Shown here: piece after piece, positions 1 to 5,861 of the stretch | Layout of the letters: each line of letters starts with the position of its first letter | Numbering within the stretch: position 1 is the stretch's first letter | NCBI GenBank assembly: GCA_903868375.1 | Contig: CAIPVD010000075.1 | Location: 1 to 6,080, forward strand | Direction of reading: 5' to 3' | Origin: an uncultured delta proteobacterium | Lineage (GTDB): Bacteria > UBA10199 > GCA-002796325 > 1-14-0-20-49-13 | DNA length: 6,080 nt | Notes under the pieces: model-generated | What the model was told of the DNA's origin: nothing | What the model saw: the letters and a program-made list of their open reading frames with translations, nothing else | Database searches by the model: none | Made by a program: the position numbers and the translations under genes

Positions 1-2
1 CA

Positions 3-419
3 AATGCAATTGCCATCCCACTAAAGACTTTTTTCAGGGGCTTTTCTTTCAGAAAGAAGACGGCAAAAATGAACAGCATTAATGGCCCTGGTGAACCAAT
101 AATCGGTGCATTAATACTATCGGTTTTCTCTAGCGCGAACCGCAATATAAAGAACTCCGATTATTATCTGGATAGAATTCCTGAATTCGTAACGAACGGT
201 GGAATACCGAACTGCAAGGCGGGCCGCAAGTGGATACAGGTAACGCCAGATGGATATCTGCAACCGTGTTCGGAACTTCCGCGCTATTGCCATTTTTCTG
301 AATTTGCCAAGAAAGAACTCCCCGAAATAAAATGCTGCAAATGCTGGTTCGCCTGCCGAGGCGAAGCCGAAGCAAACCCCTTCCATCCTAAAAGATTGTT
401 AGAGTTGGCGAAGACCTGA
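3..419 (+). CDS. Radical SAM-type protein, C-terminal fragment (5' end outside window)
   Basis: The reading frame is open from the left edge to the TGA at 417-419, so the gene begins outside the window. The ATG at 69 is internal, not a start, because the frame reads upstream through 22 further codons without a stop. The visible part resembles the C-terminal region of radical SAM enzymes that carry a SPASM-like auxiliary cluster. Counting from Met at 69, there is PNCKAG (Cys49), then a 'VTPDGYLQPC' segment ending at Cys67, then Cys74 and a cluster at Cys89, Cys90, Cys92 and Cys96. This 'C-x-AG...PDG...PC...C-x2-C-x3-C' layout is typical of the region that holds extra iron-sulfur ligands. The CxxxCxxC radical SAM core would lie upstream, so substrate and reaction cannot be stated. 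The gene ends 12 nt before the convergent tRNA-Thr. Family assignment is moderately confident; the specific function is unknown. Confidence 0.6.
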   Translation, partial: NAIAIPLKTFFRGFSFRKKTAKMNSINGPGEPIIGALILSVFSSANRNIKNSDYYLDRIPEFVTNGGIPNCKAGRKWIQVTPDGYLQPCSELPRYCHFSEFAKKELPEIKCCKCWFACRGEAEANPFHPKRLLELAKT

Positions 420-431
420 TAAATAAATTAA

Positions 432-506
432 TGGAGCCGACGAGAGGGGTTGAACCTCCGACCCGCGCATTACGAATGCGCTGCTCTACCACTGAGCTAC
501 GTCGGC
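432..506 (-). tRNA. tRNA-Thr(CGT), CCA encoded
   Basis: Read on the minus strand, a complete cloverleaf folds. The acceptor stem GCCGACG/CGTCGGC is at 506-500 with 442-436. The D-arm is GCTC...GAGC. The anticodon stem GCGCA/TGCGC encloses loop TTCGTAA, with anticodon CGT at 474-472, which reads ACG (Thr). The T-arm GGAGG/CCTCT encloses loop TTCAACC. The discriminator base is T at 435, and CCA is encoded at 434-432. This is the last recognisable RNA of the minus-strand block that starts with rpoZ, and it converges on the radical SAM-type gene with 12 nt between them. Confidence 0.95.
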
Positions 507-530
507 GTACAATTATCAAAAATTAATGTG

Positions 531-556
531 GCAAAATCACCTCACGGTGATTTTGC
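531..556. repeat. Perfect 11-bp inverted repeat with 4-nt loop (between tRNAs)
   Basis: GCAAAATCACC (531-541), loop TCAC (542-545) and GGTGATTTTGC (546-556) form a perfect hairpin. It is symmetrical, with A-runs on one side and T-runs on the other. It could therefore act as a weak bidirectional terminator (TCACC/GGTGA core followed by TTTT), an RNA-processing hairpin between the tRNAs, or an unrelated palindromic repeat. No long T-run directly follows the full stem on either strand; on the minus strand a TTTTT lies about 9 nt further on. Confidence 0.6.
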
Positions 557-561
557 ACCCA

Positions 562-613
562 TGGTTCTTAGGCATTGGCGTGCATATCCATGCCCGCCAA
601 TGCCTAAGAACCA
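562..613. repeat. Long perfect palindrome: 19-bp arms, 14-nt centre
   Basis: The arm TGGTTCTTAGGCATTGGCG (562-580) is exactly reverse-complementary to 595-613. The 14-nt centre (581-594) itself contains GCAT (582-585) and ATGC (590-593) around ATCC, so the whole element can extend to a 23-bp stem with one mismatch and a 4-nt loop. It ends only 3 nt from the tRNA-Leu discriminator base (617). No T-run follows on either strand, so it is not a canonical intrinsic terminator. A mobile or dispersed palindromic element (REP- or MITE-like) or a tRNA-spacer processing structure are both possible. Confidence 0.75.
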
Positions 614-616
614 GTG

Positions 617-699
617 TGCCGGAGGAGGGAGTTGAACCCTCATGCCCTTGCGGACACCGGATTTTGAGTCCGGCGCGTCTGCCATTCCACCACTCCGGC
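617..699 (-). tRNA. tRNA-Leu(CAA), no encoded CCA
   Basis: Read on the minus strand this is a class II tRNA of 83 nt up to the discriminator. The acceptor stem GCCGGAG/CTCCGGC is at 699-693 with 624-618, and the discriminator is A at 617. The anticodon stem CCGGA/TCCGG encloses loop CTCAAAA, with anticodon CAA at 666-664, which reads TTG (Leu). The long variable arm TGTCC-GCAA-GGGCA has a GNRA-type tetraloop. The T-arm GAGGG/CCCTC encloses TTCAACT. The bases after the discriminator are CAC rather than CCA, so the CCA end must be added after transcription. It starts 8 nt after the rpoZ stop codon, which suggests co-transcription with rpoZ. Confidence 0.95.
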
Positions 700-707
700 T
701 TGAAGCT

Positions 708-929
708 TTAGTGTTTCTTGCCCTTTGCCGGAGCTGCCGCCACCGGCGCATCCACTACCACCTTGCTTGCGGCGATCTCGCGAAGAGCCGTGACTATCTC
801 CTTATTGTCGCATTTGTACAAAGGAGTAACGCCCCTTATCAGTTCCTTAGCCCTTTTCGAAGTTGCGTAAACAAGCGCGAAACGGTTCTCTAAATGTTCC
901 AAACAATCTTCTACGGTAATTCTAGCCAT
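708..929 (-). CDS. rpoZ: DNA-directed RNA polymerase omega subunit
   Basis: The 73-residue product is the omega subunit, the small RNA polymerase component that helps beta' fold and assemble in the cytoplasm. The start MARITVEDCLE, followed by NRF-LV (residues 16-20), the basic 'SKRAKEL' segment and 'NKEIVTALREIA' (residues 42-53), matches the conserved omega core. The length is normal (the family is roughly 65-90 residues). After the core there is a short Ala/Pro/Lys tail. The ATG at 929-927 is preceded by AGAGAGG (943-937 on the minus strand) at a 7-nt spacing, which supports this start. A sigma70-like promoter lies about 115 nt upstream, and tRNA-Leu follows 8 nt after the stop, so rpoZ is probably the first gene of an rpoZ-tRNA-tRNA transcript. 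In many bacteria rpoZ precedes spoT or dfp; neither is seen here. Confidence 0.95.
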   Translation of the reverse strand: MARITVEDCLEHLENRFALVYATSKRAKELIRGVTPLYKCDNKEIVTALREIAASKVVVDAPVAAAPAKGKKH

Positions 930-1037
930 ATTTTTGCCTCTCTATCTTAATGGGGGGAACGTCCAGCTAAGAAGCTGTTTCCCCCCCAAGCCCCTCTCAC
1001 TCGGACTGGCTAAGCCAGATCCTCGTTCGCTTAAAGT
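930..1037 (-). promoter_or_regulatory. Structured 5' leader of rpoZ
   Basis: If the promoter at 1072-1044 is used, rpoZ has a leader of about 108 nt with two clear hairpins. The first (1022-1003) is GGA-t-CTGGC, loop TTA, GCCAG-TCC. The second (987-952) pairs six G and two A (G986-981, A980-979) with TT and six C (959-952). It is topped by CAGCT/AGCTG around TCTT, with a 3-nt bulge (963-961). The second hairpin ends 8 nt before the AGAGAGG ribosome binding site. Neither hairpin is followed by a T-run, so they are not simple terminators. They may affect mRNA stability or translation, but no known riboswitch family was recognised. Confidence 0.4.
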
Positions 1038-1043
1038 CTGCGC

Positions 1044-1072
1044 TATATAGACATAAACCCAAAGATAGTCAA
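1044..1072 (-). promoter_or_regulatory. Sigma70-like promoter for rpoZ
   Basis: On the minus strand there is TTGACT (1072-1067), a 17-nt spacer, and TATATA (1049-1044). This is a near-consensus match with ideal spacing, and it points toward rpoZ with a predicted transcription start near 1037. It is the best promoter match in the window by eye. Confidence 0.65.
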
Positions 1073-1083
1073 GGGGTTATGCA

Positions 1084-1112
1084 TTGACCAAATAAACCTC
1101 ATGTGGTATCAA
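1084..1112 (+). promoter_or_regulatory. Sigma70-like promoter for the histidine kinase
   Basis: TTGACC (1084-1089), a 17-nt spacer, and TATCAA (1107-1112) point toward the kinase gene. The predicted transcription start is near 1119, only about 8 nt before the ATG at 1127. Its -35 box lies 11 nt from the -35 box of the divergent rpoZ promoter, so the two may interfere with each other. Confidence 0.45.
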
Positions 1113-1126
1113 GTGGATAGCAAAAT

Positions 1127-3052
1127 ATGCCTATTAGATCGCTAAAAGAGATAGCTTATCCCGAATATCGTGGCCGCCACATCTTTACTGCCAAGCTTCG
1201 CCTGACGGTCTTCATACTTTTCTGGTTCCTCTACGTTTTCTTCATGAAGGATTGGATGGAAGAAACGCGTATAATCGCGGTTGTCGTCAGTATTTGTTTC
1301 TTCGTGACGATGATCGCCTATTACAACATCCTTCGGGAGCGGCTGGTCTTTCCATCGCTTTTTGTAGAAGTGGTGGCAGACGTTATCGCGATGACTTCTG
1401 TCGTTTATCTTACCGGCGGGCCGCAGAGCACATATTACACCGTTTACATATTCTATGCGGTGGTTGCCGGCATGCTCTATAATAATGTCATAGCAACGTT
1501 CATCGCCGTTATATCGATCGCGATATATTCCGCTTTCATTCTTTTGTGCAAGTTGGGCGCGATACCGCCGATGCTCGTTGCAATGGATGGAATGGTCTCG
1601 CCTGCCGTTCGCTCTATTTATTTCCATCCGCTTATGCTGGCGCTCTTCTTGGCGTTGGCGATCTACACAACGAAGATAGCGCATCACTTCACGCAGGTGC
1701 GCGAACGCCTTTTGGAGGCTCGCAATAAAGAGCTGACCGCGCTTCATCAAATGAGCAACACCGTTCGTAGTATGCTTTCGCTTGAAGCGGTTCTGAAAGA
1801 AGTGCTTCAGGGCGTTATGCAAGGCTTAGATTTTAGCATGACGCTCATCGCCCTCTTCGATAAAGAGGCGAAGGGGATAAGATGTTATCCTCCAAAAGAT
1901 AATCCTATCGTTAAAAGGGTGGAAGAGCTGCTCGGTTTTCCGCTCGAAGACGTTGTGTTGCCAATGTCGGCGCTGGAAAATACAGCATTCAGGAGCCTGC
2001 GGCAAAATCAGATGATATTCAGGCGCGATCTGTCGGAGCTGGCAATTGGGCTTAAACCTTCCATACCGCCCGAATACGTTGCAAAGATACAGGAACAGTT
2101 CGGGTTAAAGAAGGTGGTCGCTGTGCCGCTTGTCTCCGAAGGCAACGTGATAGGTGCACTCTTTGGATTTACCACGCTCCCTTTCATCGGCGAAAAAATG
2201 GTGCAGGCGCTGGAATCGTTTGCCAATCAGGCGGCGATGGCTATTCAGACCGCGCAGCTTATCTCCGAACTTAGAAATAAGAACGTTGCACTTATCGAGG
2301 CGAACCGCGTGAAATCGGAATTCCTTGCGACGATGAGTCACGAACTTCGCACGCCTTTAACCGCCATCATCGGATTTTCCGAGCTATTGATAGAAGGAGT
2401 TATGGGCGAGCTAACCGACGAACAGAAAGACAGCGTAAGAGAGGTCTTGAACAACGGCGCCAGCCTTCTCGATATGATCAATAATCTGCTCGATCTTGCA
2501 AAGGTAGATTCCGGCAAGATGAAGCTGAACCTTTCCGACTTCGATCTTTCCGAGCTGATAATAAGGGTTCGAAGCCAGATATCGTCGCTTATTCAGCGCA
2601 AGCGCCACGACTTTACTCTGAACGTGCAAAAAGATATGCCGCCCATGAACGCAGACGAGAAGCGCGTTCAACAGGTGGTCTTAAATCTTTTATCTAACGC
2701 TATTAAATTTACGCCGGAAGATGGGCGCATAGAACTTGCGGCAGCTCATTTCGAATCGAAGGAAGATGCTTTGGCAAAAGGGATAAAATTAAAACGTCAG
2801 GAAAATATCAGGTGGCCATTTTATTATGTGAACGTTTCCGATAACGGCATTGGCATTAAACAGGACCATCTTGAAAGCGTCTTCGACGTTTTCTTGCAGG
2901 TCGATTCAAGCGTTACTCGCAGTTACGAAGGTACCGGTTTAGGATTGGCGCTTGCCAAGCAATTCGTCGAACTTCACGGCGGATTTATCTGGGCGGAGAG
3001 TTCCCTTGGGCGGGGCGCATCTTTCACGTTCGTACTTCCGGGTAAGAGATAA
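1127..3052 (+). CDS. Membrane sensor histidine kinase (6 TM, GAF, HisKA, HATPase_c)
   Basis: The 641-residue product is a two-component sensor kinase that would autophosphorylate on His and pass phosphate to a response regulator. Residues about 24-181 hold six likely transmembrane helices (about 24-40, 48-66, 77-95, 104-118, 120-141, 167-181), including a 'YLTGGPQS' stretch of the kind seen in multi-TM (PilS-like) sensors. A helical linker (186-210) leads to a GAF-like domain (about 212-378). The HisKA H-box is SHELRTP with His405. In the ATPase domain the N-box has Asn520 and Asn524, the G1 box is DNGIGI (572-577), the F-box lies near 586-590, and the G2 box is GTGLGL (602-607). All key residues are present, so it should be active. 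There is no periplasmic sensing domain, receiver domain or adjacent response regulator, so it looks like an orphan kinase with unknown signal. The ATG at 1127 has only a weak GGAT at 1115-1118 upstream. It ends 4 nt before the convergent PBP1A gene. Confidence 0.92.
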   Translation: MPIRSLKEIAYPEYRGRHIFTAKLRLTVFILFWFLYVFFMKDWMEETRIIAVVVSICFFVTMIAYYNILRERLVFPSLFVEVVADVIAMTSVVYLTGGPQSTYYTVYIFYAVVAGMLYNNVIATFIAVISIAIYSAFILLCKLGAIPPMLVAMDGMVSPAVRSIYFHPLMLALFLALAIYTTKIAHHFTQVRERLLEARNKELTALHQMSNTVRSMLSLEAVLKEVLQGVMQGLDFSMTLIALFDKEAKGIRCYPPKDNPIVKRVEELLGFPLEDVVLPMSALENTAFRSLRQNQMIFRRDLSELAIGLKPSIPPEYVAKIQEQFGLKKVVAVPLVSEGNVIGALFGFTTLPFIGEKMVQALESFANQAAMAIQTAQLISELRNKNVALIEANRVKSEFLATMSHELRTPLTAIIGFSELLIEGVMGELTDEQKDSVREVLNNGASLLDMINNLLDLAKVDSGKMKLNLSDFDLSELIIRVRSQISSLIQRKRHDFTLNVQKDMPPMNADEKRVQQVVLNLLSNAIKFTPEDGRIELAAAHFESKEDALAKGIKLKRQENIRWPFYYVNVSDNGIGIKQDHLESVFDVFLQVDSSVTRSYEGTGLGLALAKQFVELHGGFIWAESSLGRGASFTFVLPGKR

Positions 3053-3056
3053 TCTT

Positions 3057-5732
3057 TTAAAACGCCAAGTCGTCATCTTCGCCGCCGCTCTTCGGATTTT
3101 GCCTTGAATTGGGCGATGGGGCTCCTTGCGCTGGCTGCGCGGGCGCTGCGTTCTTATTTGAAGATGAGCCGGAGAGATCCTCTTCAAAGAAATCTACCGC
3201 GCGATCTGTTATCTTTCGTTCTTGCGAAGTTCCCTGGCGCAACATGCTGTAGCCTCTGAAGTAGATGGCGGAGCCGCCGGTTAAATTCGCTATCATGCTT
3301 TCTTTTAATCCCTTTGGAGGTTCGAAGTCTTTCACTTCGGTGTCTTTCGTTGCTTCCTTCATATATTCGAGGAAGATAGGAGCTGCTGTGTGTCCGCCTG
3401 TCTCCTGCGATCCAATATGTGCGATATTGTCAAATCCAACCCAGACACCGGCTGCAAGGTCGGGCGTAAATCCAACGAACCATGTGTCGGTTTCGTCGTT
3501 GGTCGTTCCGGTCTTTCCAGCAACGGGCCTGCCAAGAGGTTTTACCTTCGTGCCGGTTCCACGATCGACGACGCCCATTAGGAGTTTTGTCATTAGATAA
3601 GCTGTCTGCGGCGTTATCGTGTAACCATCCGGTATCACGTTCCCGTAAAGCACCTTCAGTTCGTCTTGGGATAGGACGAGCTTGTCGGTTTCGATATATT
3701 TTTTCGCTGCTTCGAAGAGCGGGCCGTTCAGGTCTTTCATTCTAGATGCCATCTCTTCGGTGACTTCATCTGCTTCCGCGGGCGGCGCCTCGCTCTTTTC
3801 GTGCTCTTCTATCACGTTCTCTTCGGCGTCGGTAATCTTCGTGATGAAGTAGGGCGACGGTTTTATTCCGCCCGTCGCAAATGTAGAATATGCCGCGACC
3901 ATTTCGTTCAGGTAAACGCCGTTCGCACCGAGCGCCATCGATAAATATTTACCGATCGCAGTTGTGATCCCCATCTTCCTTGTATATGCGGTAATATAAT
4001 GAAGGCCGATGTCGTGCGCGATCTTTACCGTTGGCACGTTGCGCGAGTGAATGATGTCGCTTTCGAACGTGGTAAGCCCTGAATATTTTTCGCCGTAGTT
4101 CTTCGGCGACCACGGCGGCTGGTCCGGACCCACTTGGTAAACTACCGGCGCATCTAATATAGGTGTGTTGAATCTGTAGCCCTTATCCAGCGCCGACGAA
4201 TATATGAATGGCTTGAACGAAGATCCTGGCTGGCGGATAGCCTGTACCGCGCGATTGAATTCGCTATCGGCGAAATCGTAGCCGCCGACCATCGCCTTAA
4301 CGGCGCCGGTGTGCGGATCTAAAGAATAGAGAGCGCCTTGAACTAACGGTTTTTGTGAAAGAAGGAACTCGCCTTCCTTGTCGCTTAGCTTAACTGATAT
4401 GATGTCGCCAACTTTGAATTTTGTTTTTGGATCGCGCAGATAATCGGCGTCGTCGTAGCCTGTTGTCTCCGTGTTGAACGTTCGCGCCCATTTATAACCT
4501 TTGTGCGTGATGACCCCTTCTTTGCTCCCGACGAGTACATTAATAACGTCTCCGGAAAATCCCGTGACTACCGCTTTATAAAATGTGTCCGGTTCCAGCT
4601 TTATGCTCACATTTTTATCCTTAAGCGGCGGGAAATAGATGATATCTTTGGTCTGATCTTTTATCAGTTCCTTTTGGTAATCTTCGGCGAACTTTTGCGG
4701 GTCGTCTGCGAACCCCAAAGCGCCGCGGTAGCCTTGCCGCTTATCGAGCGCCTCTAGTCCGTGCCGAACGGCTTTTTGCGCGGCATTGTTGAAAGCCACG
4801 TTTGCCGTAGTGAATATCTTTAGCCCGCCTTCGTACATTCTTTTCTCGCCGTATTTTTCCAGTATCAAGCGCCTGACATGCTCGGTGAAGAATGGGCTAT
4901 ACTTATAATTGAAGTCCTTGTCGGTGCCGGCAACGTGGACGACAAGCTGTTCGGCGAGCGCCGCCTTATATTGGTCCTTCGTGATGTAGCCGTGTTCGTA
5001 CATGCGGGAAAGAACGTAATCCAATCGTTCGCGGGCTTTTTCTAAACTGTGAACCGGCGAATCGATCGTAGGCGCGGTTGGCATGCCGGCGATCATGGCG
5101 GCTTCCGCCACGGTCAGCTCGTTGACCGATTTATTGAAATAATTTCGTGCAGCCGCTTTAATGCCATAAGCGCGATTGCCCAGGAATATCTGGTTCAGAT
5201 ATAGTTCTAATATCTGTTCCTTATTTAAGTTACGTTCGATGCGCGTTGCAAGAATGGCTTCGCGAACCTTGCGTGCGAACTTTCTTTCATTAGATAGAAG
5301 AATGGAGCGGGTGATCTGCTGCGTAATTGTCGAGCCGCCCTGAACAACGTGGCCGGCCTTGAAATTTTCTATTATTGCGCGGCCGACGCCGAACATATCG
5401 ACGCCCCTGTGTTCGAAGAATCTTGAATCTTCACTTGCGACGAACGCGTTGATAACAAGCTTGGGTATCGCCTCTATTGGAAGCCATAACCTGCATTCGG
5501 TCCAAAATTCGCCGATCTTGGTTCCGTCGTCCGAATAAACTTCGCTTACCACGGGAGGTTTGTAATCTTGCAGCGTTTGAATGTTTGGAAGATCGTGCGC
5601 AAAATAAAAATAGACGCCGACAACAGCGGCGAACCCCATTATTGATATAACGATCAAAAGCGTGGTGAAAAGTTTAATTATGCGAAGCAGCGTTCCTATT
5701 ATGGTGTGCTCGCTATAGAATCTCTGAAGCAT
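3057..5732 (-). CDS. mrcA: Penicillin-binding protein 1A, bifunctional glycosyltransferase/transpeptidase
   Basis: The 891-residue class A PBP polymerises lipid II into glycan strands and crosslinks the peptides, anchored in the inner membrane and facing the periplasm. A short cytoplasmic N-terminus precedes one TM helix (about 17-45). The GT51 glycosyltransferase domain follows (about 60-235), with the EDSRFFEHRG motif (Glu101), GGSTITQQ (132-139), 'RKVREA' with Glu158, and 'ELYLNQIFLG' (176-185). An OB-like insert (about 375-460) is typical of PBP1A rather than PBP1B. The transpeptidase domain shows SSFK (Ser504, Lys507), SRN (563-565) and KTG (740-742), so both active sites look complete. 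The C-terminus (about 850-891) is a low-complexity Ser/Pro/Ala tail ending in acidic residues. The ATG at 5732 has no clear Shine-Dalgarno, but an in-frame TAG lies five codons upstream and no better start follows closely. The gene is divergent from the small lipoprotein. ponA is an alternative symbol. Confidence 0.95.
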   Translation of the reverse strand: MLQRFYSEHTIIGTLLRIIKLFTTLLIVISIMGFAAVVGVYFYFAHDLPNIQTLQDYKPPVVSEVYSDDGTKIGEFWTECRLWLPIEAIPKLVINAFVASEDSRFFEHRGVDMFGVGRAIIENFKAGHVVQGGSTITQQITRSILLSNERKFARKVREAILATRIERNLNKEQILELYLNQIFLGNRAYGIKAAARNYFNKSVNELTVAEAAMIAGMPTAPTIDSPVHSLEKARERLDYVLSRMYEHGYITKDQYKAALAEQLVVHVAGTDKDFNYKYSPFFTEHVRRLILEKYGEKRMYEGGLKIFTTANVAFNNAAQKAVRHGLEALDKRQGYRGALGFADDPQKFAEDYQKELIKDQTKDIIYFPPLKDKNVSIKLEPDTFYKAVVTGFSGDVINVLVGSKEGVITHKGYKWARTFNTETTGYDDADYLRDPKTKFKVGDIISVKLSDKEGEFLLSQKPLVQGALYSLDPHTGAVKAMVGGYDFADSEFNRAVQAIRQPGSSFKPFIYSSALDKGYRFNTPILDAPVVYQVGPDQPPWSPKNYGEKYSGLTTFESDIIHSRNVPTVKIAHDIGLHYITAYTRKMGITTAIGKYLSMALGANGVYLNEMVAAYSTFATGGIKPSPYFITKITDAEENVIEEHEKSEAPPAEADEVTEEMASRMKDLNGPLFEAAKKYIETDKLVLSQDELKVLYGNVIPDGYTITPQTAYLMTKLLMGVVDRGTGTKVKPLGRPVAGKTGTTNDETDTWFVGFTPDLAAGVWVGFDNIAHIGSQETGGHTAAPIFLEYMKEATKDTEVKDFEPPKGLKESMIANLTGGSAIYFRGYSMLRQGTSQERKITDRAVDFFEEDLSGSSSNKNAAPAQPAQGAPSPNSRQNPKSGGEDDDLAF

Positions 5733-5861
5733 GTTTGCAAACTAACAGCATATTAAAAAAAATTCTACTTGATTTTTGGAAAACATTCTTATATTTTGCC
5801 GCCCACGCTGAAATTGGAAGCGTAACTTCAACCGTCAACTTTTCAAAAAGGAGGAGAGGAT
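5733..5861. other. Divergent intergenic region between PBP1A and lipoprotein genes
   Basis: This 129-nt, AT-rich region separates two divergent genes. It holds a perfect 10-bp palindrome GTTTGCAAAC (5733-5742) directly abutting the PBP1A start codon, an 8-A run (5755-5762), the candidate lipoprotein promoter and the strong lipoprotein ribosome binding site. No convincing PBP1A promoter pair was found by eye. Confidence 0.5.
5769..5797 (+). promoter_or_regulatory. Candidate sigma70-like promoter for the small lipoprotein
   Basis: TTGATT (5769-5774), a 17-nt spacer and TATTTT (5792-5797) point toward the lipoprotein gene. A TATATT at 5790-5795 gives a better -10 box but only a 15-nt spacer. 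The predicted leader is about 55-60 nt. The region is AT-rich, so chance matches are likely. Confidence 0.35.

Noticed and set aside
44..58. Palindrome TTCTTTCAGAAAGAA near the left edge
   Set aside because: It lies inside the radical SAM-type coding frame and has a 1-nt centre, so a chance low-complexity match is more likely than a functional hairpin.
450..711. Short plus-strand frames across the tRNA block
   Set aside because: They run over two clear tRNA genes and palindromes, and their products match nothing recognisable.
954..1007. Possible leader peptide starting at a GTG in the rpoZ leader (minus strand)
   Set aside because: It would be only about 17 codons, has no ribosome binding site, and overlaps the stable G/C hairpin.
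1142..1822. Long minus-strand open frame (226 codons) inside the kinase gene
   Set aside because: It is fully antisense to the conserved kinase frame, its product is rich in His/Arg with no recognisable domain, and no ribosome binding site was seen. It is a shadow of the kinase codon pattern.
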